A stretch of DNA of 64,000 bases from Paenibacillus tundrae (GTDB lineage: Bacteria > Bacillota > Bacilli > Paenibacillales > Paenibacillaceae): contig NZ_CP145605.1 in assembly GCF_036884255.1 (NCBI RefSeq), forward strand, positions 4,402,001-4,466,000, written 5' to 3'. Numbering within the stretch: position 1 is the stretch's first letter; each line of letters starts with the position of its first letter. The translations under genes were made by a program, and so were the position numbers. The notes under the pieces are model-generated. The model was not told where the DNA came from. It saw only the letters and a program-made list of their open reading frames with translations, and did not search any database. Below are positions 52,384 through 60,453 of this stretch, piece by piece.

Positions 52384-53547
52384 TTAACCTACATGACCCA
52401 TGCTTGGCATCACCTGTTGTCGCTTTAAGGGCACAGTGACCTGGAATTGTGTACCCTGACCTTCTTCACTCGCTACCGTGATTTCACCATGCATCAATTC
52501 CAGCAGCTCTTTACAGATCGTTAATCCAAGACCGCTGCCCCCAAACCTCCGTGCATGAGACACATCTGTCTGAGTGAAAGCTTCAAATAATTGATTCATC
52601 TGATCTTGTGGAATCCCGATCCCTGTATCTTGGATGCTAAAGACCAGCGTCGTTACATCCTCCAATGTCTCTTTTACATCCAATTGAATATGCACTTCGC
52701 CTTGCTCCGTAAACTTAATCGCATTGTTTATTATGTTATCCAGCACCTGTCGTAAGCGCAACGGATCTCCAACGAGCACTTCTGGCACTTCAAGATCAAC
52801 ATGGCAGACTAGGCTGATCTGCTTCTGTATAGCAGACAGTTCATGCGTCTTGATGATCTGCTGCATTAGTTTGGATGGCTGAAACTCGATCTGCTCTACC
52901 TTCATTTTCCCACGACCTAACTTCGCCATATCCAAGCTCTTGTTTACAATGTTCAGCAAGGCCTCTCCCGATTGACGAGCAAGCTCCAAGTACTCCTTTT
53001 GCTCATTACTGGTTTCTTCCATGCCCACCAGCTCAATCATTCCCATAATTCCATTGAGCGGCGTTCGTAACTCATGATTCAGTTTGCCAATAAACTCTAG
53101 TTGTCCTCGGCTGTTCAATTCAGCCATGTTCGCTGCCATACGAAGCTGTTCTTCGGCATATTTCCGCTCTGAGATGTCATATTGTATCCCAACAAAAAAG
53201 AGGCAATCTCCCTCGTCATTAAAGATCGGATCTATATTCAACTCATTCCAAAACTTGTGTCCACTTTTGGTGTAATTCAGAATATCAATCTTAATTGATT
53301 TCTGCTCTCTGAGCGCTTCACGAATCTTATCTACTGTCTCCGGAAGGGTATCCCTCCCTTGAAGAAACCTACAATTTTGCCCAACAGACTCTTCAAATGA
53401 ATATCCTGTCAATGTTGTAAAGTGCTCGTTTACATAGATCAGGGGCAGTTCTGGTGAGGTTGCGTCGACCACAGTTACGGAAGATTTAAGCTTAGAAATT
53501 AAAAACTCCCACTGAATGGGTATAGAATACTGATTTTGAATGGCCAT
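52384..53547 (-). CDS. LOV-domain blue-light sensor histidine kinase
   Basis: 387 residues: LOV/PAS domain (about 20-130), linker helix, HisKA with LNHELRTPLNG (phospho-His H158), and HATPase with NIINNAIKFT, DTGIGIP and GGSGLGL. The photocycle motif GQNCRFLQG is complete: C59 for the flavin adduct, plus N91, N101 and Q122 in NYTKSGHKFWNELNIDPIFN and FFVGIQYDI. It should therefore bind FMN and respond to blue light; that light controls kinase output is known of the family. No response regulator is adjacent, so it is an orphan. GAGGGAAG precedes the ATG. Confidence 0.92.
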   Translation of the reverse strand: MAIQNQYSIPIQWEFLISKLKSSVTVVDATSPELPLIYVNEHFTTLTGYSFEESVGQNCRFLQGRDTLPETVDKIREALREQKSIKIDILNYTKSGHKFWNELNIDPIFNDEGDCLFFVGIQYDISERKYAEEQLRMAANMAELNSRGQLEFIGKLNHELRTPLNGIMGMIELVGMEETSNEQKEYLELARQSGEALLNIVNKSLDMAKLGRGKMKVEQIEFQPSKLMQQIIKTHELSAIQKQISLVCHVDLEVPEVLVGDPLRLRQVLDNIINNAIKFTEQGEVHIQLDVKETLEDVTTLVFSIQDTGIGIPQDQMNQLFEAFTQTDVSHARRFGGSGLGLTICKELLELMHGEITVASEEGQGTQFQVTVPLKRQQVMPSMGHVG

Positions 53548-53711
53548 GCTTCCCTCCTGCTTCTATCTGTCTTCAACAATATTCAATAATAAGTGGTTGT
53601 TTATCATCAATTTGGTATGTGATCATACTAATTCAATATCATTAATTGTATCATAGTTGTTCAAAAGGTGCCGAAAAGGTTAATGTTTTCATAAACTTAG
53701 GAGGAATACAC

Positions 53712-53780
53712 ATGAAGTTTCTGTTCATTCTCATCATCGTTATTCTGATCTTATTCATTTTCAATAGACGTCGTCGATAA
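53712..53780 (+). CDS. 22-residue membrane miniprotein
   Basis: ATG 53712 follows TTAGGAGGAATACAC, a textbook ribosome binding site. The peptide is MKFLFILIIVILILFIFNRR plus two Arg, a single membrane helix with an Arg-rich cytosolic tail. Five bases upstream of the next open frame, so possibly co-translated. Function unknown; such peptides often tune membrane complexes. Confidence 0.6.
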   Translation: MKFLFILIIVILILFIFNRRRR

Positions 53781-53821
53781 GTGGATTGAGGCCATGCCTG
53801 AACGAGGAAGGAAGATCGCGC

Positions 53822-54010
53822 ATGAGAACCCTCTTTTTTATTTTCATGATACTGTGCATTATCAATCTTTGTTTCCCCAAGTTCGGATGGTTCCTACGCT
53901 ATGGTTGGATTGTGAAGGGGGAATCCGAGCCTAGCAAGCCGTATATGGTCTTTGTTCGTATGACTAGTTTAGTGATGTTATTAATTGCATTTTCACTAGT
54001 GGCGGCATGA
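53822..54010 (+). CDS. DUF6199-like small membrane protein
   Basis: 62 residues with two membrane segments (MRTLFFIFMILCIINLCFP and the C-terminal LVMLLIAFSLVAA), joined by KFGWFLRYGWIVKGESEPS, a pattern seen in the DUF6199 family. GGAAGG lies upstream of ATG 53822; the longer frame from 53786 has no good site. Follows the 22-residue peptide gene. Function unknown. Confidence 0.65.
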   Translation: MRTLFFIFMILCIINLCFPKFGWFLRYGWIVKGESEPSKPYMVFVRMTSLVMLLIAFSLVAA

Positions 54011-54116
54011 TACCACAGTTACAATCGATCATGTATATGTCGGAGAAACAGGCATTTATGCATGCAAGAATGACCTTTATTCTAACTGTCTTACCTTATC
54101 ATCAGATCTCACTATA

Positions 54117-54186
54117 AATAAAAAAGACGAGCAGCATTCGCCCGTCTGTATCTGATCCAAGCACAATTGGATCAGATTTTTTTATT
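54117..54186 (+). terminator. terminator with two hairpins after the DUF6199-like gene
   Basis: GACGAGC..GCCCGTC, then ATCTGATCCAA / TTGGATCAGAT followed by TTTTTTT. Confidence 0.85.
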
Positions 54187-54217
54187 TGATCAACTTATAT
54201 ACTGGGTCATATCTCAT

Positions 54218-54547
54218 TCAATTCAGTGGGTAATCCGTTAACGGTTTCCCCTGCTTGTAATATAGAGTAGGCTCCAAAATACTAAAAAATATGTGTACGT
54301 CTGGCAAACCTGCTTCGACCAAAATGACGTATATGGAAGAGGCCATTCGATTATGGATTTCCTGATCACGCTGAAACATAACAATTTCTATAGAAGCTGG
54401 AGAAGGAGTGAGTGCTTGTACATCATAACGCTCAGCCTTAATTCTTTCTTGTGGAATATTAGAAGTGAGCGACATCTGCTCTGTGATTTTAGGTACAACT
54501 TCTTCTAACTGATGACCTGTAAAGCCTCTGAAGCGAATAAACGGCAT
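54218..54547 (-). CDS. DUF1904 family protein
   Basis: 109 residues, the usual length of this Firmicute family, which resembles a 4-oxalocrotonate-tautomerase-like fold. MPFIRFRGFTGHQLEEVVPK has the Pro-1 start typical of tautomerases after Met removal. Function unknown. GAAGGGATTGCA precedes the ATG. Single gene. Confidence 0.75.
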   Translation of the reverse strand: MPFIRFRGFTGHQLEEVVPKITEQMSLTSNIPQERIKAERYDVQALTPSPASIEIVMFQRDQEIHNRMASSIYVILVEAGLPDVHIFFSILEPTLYYKQGKPLTDYPLN

Positions 54548-54650
54548 TGCAATCCCTTCAATCTTTAAATTTAGTTACTTATGTGATTTTAAGTACATTG
54601 TTTTCTATTGTCAAATGACAGACTTTCTATCATTTACTGTATATCATAAG

Positions 54651-54684
54651 GAAAAGCTCCACTGAGATCTCAGCAGAGCTTGGT
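54651..54684 (-). terminator. terminator of the second YjcZ gene
   Basis: AAGCTCCACTGAGA / TCTCAGCAGAGCTT arms; leftward TTTTCC. Confidence 0.7.
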
Positions 54685-54712
54685 GTAACCATCCACTTAG
54701 CTTAGTTATAAA

Positions 54713-54838
54713 CTAACACCAGAAAGACTTCGTGATGATGACGAGCAGGATGAAAAGCACCAAAATTGCAGCAGTAGAAGTACACATTCCCTGTCCGATT
54801 CCTCCGACATTTCCACAACCGTATCCAACATGACTCAT
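54713..54838 (-). CDS. YjcZ family sporulation miniprotein, second copy
   Basis: 41 residues: MSHVGYGCGNVGGIGQGMCT followed by STAAILVLFILLVIITKSFWC. Same architecture as the copy at 44486, with Cys residues near the head and at the end. AAAGGAGGCCAATCAA precedes ATG 54838; upstream in-frame codons to 54928 are not translated signals. Confidence 0.85.
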   Translation of the reverse strand: MSHVGYGCGNVGGIGQGMCTSTAAILVLFILLVIITKSFWC

Positions 54839-54944
54839 TTGATTGGCCTCCTTTGATTTAAAAGGTATGGGATAACATATGCCAATGCTGAGTAAATGAC
54901 CGGGCTTCTCCCTAGATGCAACGCCCAATCCTCAGGGGATCACT

Positions 54945-55607
54945 CTAGCCCTCCACTTTTATCAAAAAACGTCCTTGCCTGGTTGTAGTAATCTCGTCAG
55001 CTCCTGCAAGCTCCACTACTACAACTCGGGTTCGAATATCATTATGTGATGCAAATACAACCTTACCATCGGAGGATATACAGTACGCAATTGGAATAGA
55101 GGTGTCACTGTCACGATACGAGCCATCTGCATGACTGGTACCCATCACCATACATTGATTACGAATAGCGATTGTGCGAGCCTCCTCCAGCCATTCATTG
55201 TACTGATCCTCACTGAACATCCCTACCCCGATGGAATGTAAGAGTATATCAACCCTGTCATCATCGTGCTGAAACCCTTGTAAGACGATCTCATCACACA
55301 ATAGAGTACTGATCGCCACATCCTGTTGCGTGACAACTACGGCAGGTGTGTACTTCGCTTTCTCCATCACGACCTGTCCGTGCTGGTCGATGATAATGGA
55401 TCGGTCCTTGGGACGCTCATCTAATCGGCGGTGTCCCGATACAATCATCGTTCCGTATGTAGCCGCAAGCCTGCAAGCCTCTTCTACATTCTGGTTTAAA
55501 TACCCTTCGGGATACAACAAAATATCCGCATTCGCGTATTCCCTTAGCTCTTTTTCTAATTGTATTAATCCGGGCTCAAGGTTGGGTTGCCCAATAATAA
55601 TCCGCAT
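54945..55607 (-). CDS. carbon-nitrogen hydrolase (nitrilase superfamily), short form
   Basis: 220 residues, shorter than the usual 260 or more. Catalytic triad visible: Glu in ILLYPEGYL, Lys in MEKAKYTP, Cys in LLCDEIVL. The C-terminal part PIAYCISSDGKVVFASHNDI follows the family. It may be an amidase of unknown substrate. GGGGGAGATGGAGA precedes the ATG. Single gene divergent from the 40-residue peptide gene. Confidence 0.8.
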   Translation of the reverse strand: MRIIIGQPNLEPGLIQLEKELREYANADILLYPEGYLNQNVEEACRLAATYGTMIVSGHRRLDERPKDRSIIIDQHGQVVMEKAKYTPAVVVTQQDVAISTLLCDEIVLQGFQHDDDRVDILLHSIGVGMFSEDQYNEWLEEARTIAIRNQCMVMGTSHADGSYRDSDTSIPIAYCISSDGKVVFASHNDIRTRVVVVELAGADEITTTRQGRFLIKVEG

Positions 55608-55715
55608 TCTCCATCTCCCCCTATAGCAGACAATAATGTATACTTATTCCATCAACGTATATCTATAAAAGTCATTCCGCTTCATAAAACACAGTTGTAT
55701 TTACGGAGGGTTAAT

Positions 55716-55838
55716 ATGCGAAAATTTGGAAAGTGGGACAAAGTAATCATTGGTGTTCTGTTAGGACTAAGTTCACTGTTCCTCATTGCTTTAATGTTCT
55801 TCTATTGGGTTCTAACCAGTGTATCCTTTGCACCTTAG
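55716..55838 (+). CDS. 40-residue membrane miniprotein
   Basis: ATG 55716 follows TTACGGAGGGTTAAT. MRKFGKWDKVIIGVLLGLSS then a membrane helix and a short outside tail. One transmembrane segment with a positive cytosolic N-terminus. No family recognised. The longer in-frame reading from 55587 lacks a start site. Confidence 0.6.
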   Translation: MRKFGKWDKVIIGVLLGLSSLFLIALMFFYWVLTSVSFAP

Positions 55839-55852
55839 ACAGAACGTAATCA

Positions 55853-57406
55853 TCAGCCTTCCAGACTTTCAAGCAACGAACCAGCCTCTTCATGATCTGG
55901 CTCCAATGCCAGCACTTTACGTGTATACGCTAGAGCTTCTTCTTCCATCTCAAGCTCATAACAGCAAACAGCCAGATCATATAATACATCCGTATTGAAC
56001 TTGTCCTTGTCTGCCTGCATTGATCGTTCTAGAAAATACTTTGCATCCTCGTACATATACATCGCATGGAACAATTGCCCTGTTATAAAAGCCAATTCCC
56101 CTTGCTTATCCATCACATAGTATGAAGACCACATGGAATGCATTCCGTGCTGCATATCCATCATTTCTTCATCGCTTGCATCTGGCAGCAGATCAGAAAT
56201 ACGTTCCGCACATAGAATTAGAAACTCTGCATCATAACCACCTAGACGCCAGAAAGGCAGAATTTGTTTGAGCTCCATTCGAGTTACCTGTCGATCGAAC
56301 CATTCTTTCAAACTAAAGAAGTCATCCGGCCCAAAACGTTCAACCTCTCGCAGGTAAGCCAGACGGGCATTCACATAACTTGTAGGTTCTGCGACCATCA
56401 GAATACAGCCGACATTGATATCCTTATAATGATGCGTTGTAAAACAAGCCAGACCACCTTGCTGCTCCAACGTATACCGAATCGCATGATAGTTCGCCGT
56501 CAAGGAGAAACTGCCGTGAAGAACGAATTCAGGCGGCTCAGCGAATTTCCAATAATCTAATCGGTGATCACCTTTATCTGCTGTAATAAGCATATACCCA
56601 GCAGTAGATAAAGTCCCCAGTCGTTCAAGACAGGATAGTCCAGCTTCTGGAAACAGAATATGTGAATCCTCTAGCTCTTCCTCATACAATGAAATAACAT
56701 CGCGATAAGGGGACGATTCGGCACTATACTCAGGTGCAAGGCGGTAAGCATAACTAATTTCCATCGCCTTTAATTTCTCTGACGGTGCAAGATTGACGTG
56801 TTCTTCGGCACTAGAGAGTATGAGATCACATTCATAAATCTGTCCTTCACCTACATATAGCAATTCCTGCGGAATGCTATCAAAGAAATAATTTGCGATA
56901 ATGAGCAAGGGCTGCTGCAGATCTCCCGGCTGAATTGTTTCGCCTGCAACGACTAGATCCAGCGCAGTATCCTTCATTGCATCAAACTGAGCAAAATCCA
57001 ACACGCCCTGCTGGATATAAGGCTCCATGGACGAATGGTTTCTCCACCCCACTACATTCTCCATCACTAAATCTGTCATCACGTAACGAAAAGCGGGCAA
57101 CTCCGTTGCTGCATAATTCCGCAATTCAATCAATTTCGTAAGTATCTGAAACGCTAGACGACCTACTCCAGCGCCTAGTTCCAGAATCGTAACCGTCTCC
57201 GATGTCTTACCCTTCGCTGCCAAGTCTTGCAGAAAGCCAAATATCATTTCGGCATACGCCGCTGCAATCATCGGGTTACTCGTGATATATTGTGGAACTT
57301 GATTTTCCGTCCACGCGTCAAGCCCACGCTGTTCATAGTAAGCACGTTGCCATTCCCACACCGGTGCTTCACTGAAACGGAACCGTTGTCCTTCATTATG
57401 CATCAT
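55853..57406 (-). CDS. SAM-dependent methyltransferase-like protein with C-terminal TPRs
   Basis: 517 residues. The N-terminal 350 residues resemble the MidA/NDUFAF7-type arginine methyltransferase fold: VTILELGAGVGRLAFQILTK is the SAM-binding glycine motif and VMTDLVMENVVGW the following strand. The C-terminal 90 residues carry tetratricopeptide-like helices (YDLAVCCYELEMEEEALAYT, VLALEPDHEEAGSLL). Likely modifies or scaffolds another protein. ATG 57406 has only a weak site (GGCGG). Single gene. Confidence 0.7.
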   Translation of the reverse strand: MMHNEGQRFRFSEAPVWEWQRAYYEQRGLDAWTENQVPQYITSNPMIAAAYAEMIFGFLQDLAAKGKTSETVTILELGAGVGRLAFQILTKLIELRNYAATELPAFRYVMTDLVMENVVGWRNHSSMEPYIQQGVLDFAQFDAMKDTALDLVVAGETIQPGDLQQPLLIIANYFFDSIPQELLYVGEGQIYECDLILSSAEEHVNLAPSEKLKAMEISYAYRLAPEYSAESSPYRDVISLYEEELEDSHILFPEAGLSCLERLGTLSTAGYMLITADKGDHRLDYWKFAEPPEFVLHGSFSLTANYHAIRYTLEQQGGLACFTTHHYKDINVGCILMVAEPTSYVNARLAYLREVERFGPDDFFSLKEWFDRQVTRMELKQILPFWRLGGYDAEFLILCAERISDLLPDASDEEMMDMQHGMHSMWSSYYVMDKQGELAFITGQLFHAMYMYEDAKYFLERSMQADKDKFNTDVLYDLAVCCYELEMEEEALAYTRKVLALEPDHEEAGSLLESLEG

Positions 57407-57595
57407 TAATTATAAACCGCCTTTTATCCATAATTCTTAACGTTCCAAGACCCACACAGTCTAAGCCAATCAAGCAATCCAATCATGTAAACGTTACACA
57501 CTGTTATGCATTATATCATAACCAGAAATGTCCCATGTTAAGGTCTCTCTTAAATAAACCGAATAGGACTCGTATGCAGAAGCCTCAGCTACCTA

Positions 57596-57628
57596 ATAAA
57601 AAAACCTGCCTCTATCAAGGCAGGATCA
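57596..57628 (-). terminator. terminator of the 57690-58115 gene
   Basis: CCTGCC TCTATCAA GGCAGG, leftward TTTTTTTATT. Confidence 0.75.
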
Positions 57629-57689
57629 ATCATTAACACACCGTATTCATACCCGTAAACGTCTGTCGGATAGTTGTACATTAGTCTGT

Positions 57690-58115
57690 TTAGTCTGAAT
57701 ACAAAACTCCGTCAAAGTTCTCAGGGCCTACACGAATCGTACCTAACAAGTTAGAGCTTACAAATGCAGTATACGTCAACTGTGGCGTGATCGGTGGGTT
57801 GTAGTCGTCCGCGGAGAACGTGATAACTTGAGGAGCTAATACACTTAAGCTAAATGTCGATGTCGCGGAGTAAATAACTGGATCTGTAGGTTGAGTTCCT
57901 CTAACGATTGTAATTGTTATACCCACAAGTGCCAGCGGAAGCTGTACAGACACCGTACCCTTCATTTGTACCCGTGGATTAGCACCGATACCTGCAGTAG
58001 TTACCAGTCCAATCTGACCAAATAGCTGAGGTGTATTCACAACCAAAATCGGAACGGCAATGGAGTTCGCTAAACTTGCATTCTGCGAAGTTCTCGCATC
58101 AATAAATTGACTCAT
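57690..58115 (-). CDS. beta-rich hypothetical protein, possibly exosporium/spore-coat related
   Basis: 141 residues, low in charge and rich in Thr/Ser/Val, with repeated short beta strands (VSVQLPLALVGITITIVRG, TYTAFVSSNLLGTIRVGPEN) as in collagen-like spore-surface C-terminal domains. No family secured. AATAGGAGGTAGATTTTA precedes the ATG. Single gene with terminator. Confidence 0.55.
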   Translation of the reverse strand: MSQFIDARTSQNASLANSIAVPILVVNTPQLFGQIGLVTTAGIGANPRVQMKGTVSVQLPLALVGITITIVRGTQPTDPVIYSATSTFSLSVLAPQVITFSADDYNPPITPQLTYTAFVSSNLLGTIRVGPENFDGVLYSD

Positions 58116-58198
58116 TAAAATCTACCTCCTATTACTGGAATACGATAATATATGCAAGATTTATAATATGGCATGGACACTGTTACTAGTTTGCATAA

Positions 58199-58236
58199 AT
58201 AAAAAAGATCATCGGGCTTTTTACCCAACGACCTTC
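58199..58236 (-). terminator. terminator of the 58351-58596 gene
   Basis: Leftward GGTCGTTGGG / CCCGATGATC stem followed by TTTTTTATT. Confidence 0.65.
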
Positions 58237-58350
58237 AATATTGTGTCTTATCCTTTTGAAGTAGCCACACCGAAGCAGATTAAGCTATTCATCCTAACCC
58301 CGGCAGCAAACTTGCTCTTTTACAGGCGCTCCTGTCGTGATGTCTCTTTG

Positions 58351-58596
58351 TTACTTGGGTGTATAAATCTTCTCTTGTTCTTCGTTTCTATCACCTATAT
58401 GACGGTCATTCCTATCCAGTTTATCTTGCAGAACTTGAATATCTTTACGAAGATTAGAGATTTCTTTTTGTACGCTACCCGAGCTCTTCCTTACTCTTGA
58501 AATGATTAGATAGACTATAAATACAATGACTGCTACAAACAATACTAAAAGTAATAATCCTGGCAAACCTACTGCACTTGCACCACCGCTGTTCAA
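58351..58596 (-). CDS. small single-pass membrane protein with coiled coil
   Basis: 81 residues: membrane helix (about 12-33) and then a charged helix SSGSVQKEISNLRKDIQVLQ with heptad spacing. TTG 58596 follows AAGGTGAGG. Resembles YneK/XpaF-type helper peptides only in outline; function unknown. Confidence 0.6.
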   Translation of the reverse strand: MNSGGASAVGLPGLLLLVLFVAVIVFIVYLIISRVRKSSGSVQKEISNLRKDIQVLQDKLDRNDRHIGDRNEEQEKIYTPK

Positions 58597-58706
58597 GTAT
58601 CCAACCTCACCTTATGCTAAATTATAACAATTATATCATATATCTCAATAATTATAGTTATTAGTCTCTATCATCCAGGTTCTTTCAAAAGGTAATGACT
58701 TTATAA

Positions 58707-58979
58707 TTGGAACTATTTCAAATAATTCCCGTATATAAAGTATACATCACTACCGAGGGGGTGACCGTAATATTAATGATTATATTGGGCGTGATCGTCA
58801 TTGCACTATCCCTGTACGACTATAAAAACCCTAACTCCAAAATATCACAGTTTTTCAGTCGTATTTCACGTACAGAAAGCAACGTACATAACTCCCAAAC
58901 AAGTGGAATCATAGGCATAAGCTCAGGTGTTATCTTCATCATGATCGGTGTAATCGCCATTTTGTTGCCTTTACTATAA
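58707..58979 (+). CDS. small two-pass membrane protein
   Basis: Up to 90 residues with two hydrophobic segments and a central SKISQFFSRISRTESNVHNS loop. The TTG at 58707 and internal starts near 58761-58776 are all possible; a GAGGGGG precedes the latter, giving about 67-72 residues. Function unknown. Confidence 0.5.
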   Translation: MELFQIIPVYKVYITTEGVTVILMIILGVIVIALSLYDYKNPNSKISQFFSRISRTESNVHNSQTSGIIGISSGVIFIMIGVIAILLPLL

Positions 58980-59007
58980 AAAGAATCCATTCACTTGTTC
59001 CAAGGTG

Positions 59008-59039
59008 GACACTGGTCAGATATGCCAGTGTTCTTTTGG
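59008..59039 (+). terminator. terminator after the two-pass membrane protein gene
   Basis: ACACTGG TCAGATATG CCAGTGT stem followed by TCTTTTGG. Confidence 0.7.
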
Positions 59040-59065
59040 TGTGTAACCTCTATACATGAACAAGT

Positions 59066-59710
59066 TTAATTAAAAAAATGATTAATCCCCGATTGACCCG
59101 CATCGCTAGAGAGTTCCTCTAACAATTGAATCCACATTTTATCGTTAATCATATCATTCCAATCAACATCACTGACACCGATTGCTGTCGCTTCAGGCAC
59201 GTATTTTTTTACTATACCAGACCACTGGTTGTTCAGTTCTCGTATTTCTGCTATCTTCTGACTTTGCACCGCATCTAGTGAAATGGACATTTCGCCTAGA
59301 CTGCAGTCCCCGAGGAGATCATTGCCAATAACAGATCGTGCTAGAAAAAAGGTCATATCCTGAGCAACATTTCCTAGCACAGGATTGATCTCCGCATTGT
59401 TCACTTTATTGAGATGTAACGCTGCGTTTAGTAAATGATTATATGTTGTACTCACAGTTGTGAAATTGGCACATAGGTTGGTTGCATGTTCTGATAAGAG
59501 GTTCTCCCCTTCACTTAAATTATATTGCTGGAGTATCTCATCATTGACCAAAATCGCTGTAACCAATGCCGATAAAGATTCACTTAGCTGAGTAGATATA
59601 AATTTTTCATATCTTTGATTCTCCTGAACAGTTTTATACAAAAGAAACATGCAAATTAGTAATAACATTGAAGTAACCGCTATCAATATAGTACAGCGCT
59701 TATTGCTCAT
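59066..59710 (-). CDS. membrane-anchored hypothetical protein
   Basis: 214 residues: one N-terminal membrane helix (about 8-27) and a large extracellular-type helical domain with paired Cys (SHATNLCANF, GDCSLGEM). No family recognised. GAGGTGAAGTTGGGGA precedes the ATG. Single gene. Confidence 0.6.
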   Translation of the reverse strand: MSNKRCTILIAVTSMLLLICMFLLYKTVQENQRYEKFISTQLSESLSALVTAILVNDEILQQYNLSEGENLLSEHATNLCANFTTVSTTYNHLLNAALHLNKVNNAEINPVLGNVAQDMTFFLARSVIGNDLLGDCSLGEMSISLDAVQSQKIAEIRELNNQWSGIVKKYVPEATAIGVSDVDWNDMINDKMWIQLLEELSSDAGQSGINHFFN

Positions 59711-59815
59711 TCCCCAACTTCACCTCTCACATCAATTAATGTAAACAACTTCAGCACATTTGTAAGGGATATTATTCCACCTTACACTCACCCTAATTGA
59801 GTCACAACTGAATAA

Positions 59816-59848
59816 GAAAAAAACCTTGCTATATAAGCAAGGTTTCAA
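59816..59848 (-). terminator. terminator of the tRNA-Ile2/fMet pair
   Basis: AAACCTTGCT / AGCAAGGTTT stem, leftward TTTTTCTT. Confidence 0.8.
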
Positions 59849-59853
59849 AAGTA

Positions 59854-59927
59854 TGGGCCCTACAGGACTCGAACCTGTGACCAATCGGTTATGAGCCGAC
59901 CGCTCTAACCAACTGAGCTAAGGGCCC
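59854..59927 (-). tRNA. tRNA-Ile2 (anticodon CAT, lysidine type)
   Basis: 74 bases; acceptor GGGCCCT/AGGGCCC, D-arm GCTC..GAGC, anticodon arm GTCGG CTCATAA CCGAT, T-arm ACAGG TTCGAGT CCTGT, discriminator A, no CCA. The sequence resembles Bacillus tRNA-Ile(CAT) rather than elongator Met. Confidence 0.85.
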
Positions 59928-59983
59928 TCGACAAAATGTATAACGTTCAGATGATGGCTGTAAATCATCTAGTAAAAATTAAA

Positions 59984-60057
<74 letters not shown>

Positions 60058-60126
60058 TCAGTTAAAATGTAAAACAGCGACTTAATTAATATACATTATA
60101 TTCACCCAATAAGTCAAGGGGTAATG

Positions 60127-60291
60127 TTAGGGAATAAATCGTACACCATATCGACCTTTACGGGAACGGTATACCTCCACCTCAGCAGGTTCATTGTGAC
60201 CATAGATCCATCCATCCTGCTCTAAACGTTTGGCAAGGCAGCCTGCCTGAAATTTGGTTGCATATAACTTACTGAAATATACCCAATGCAT
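60127..60291 (-). CDS. 54-residue hypothetical protein
   Basis: Translation MHWVYFSKLYATKFQAGCLA..GWIYGHNEPAEVEVYRSRKG, amphipathic and Tyr/Arg-rich; it looks like a folded domain with a short beta segment at the end. AAAGGACGAGCAGC precedes ATG 60291. Upstream of the tRNAs on the same strand. No family recognised. Confidence 0.6.
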   Translation of the reverse strand: MHWVYFSKLYATKFQAGCLAKRLEQDGWIYGHNEPAEVEVYRSRKGRYGVRFIP

Positions 60292-60356
60292 GCTGCTCGT
60301 CCTTTCTTCGCTGTAATGTATCCTGCACCTCTTCTTGTAGGATGCCCCAATTCAAG

Positions 60357-60400
60357 TAAAAATAGCCGCCGAAGAAATTATTCTTCAGCGGCTTATTAAG
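60357..60400 (-). terminator. terminator of the ABC operon
   Basis: AGCCGCCGAAGAA / TTCTTCAGCGGCT arms; leftward ATTTTTAC. Confidence 0.75.
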
Positions 60401-60453
60401 GAAGGCATGCTCATGAAGTTAGCTTACACATTCTTCAGAACAAGTGACGAGCG

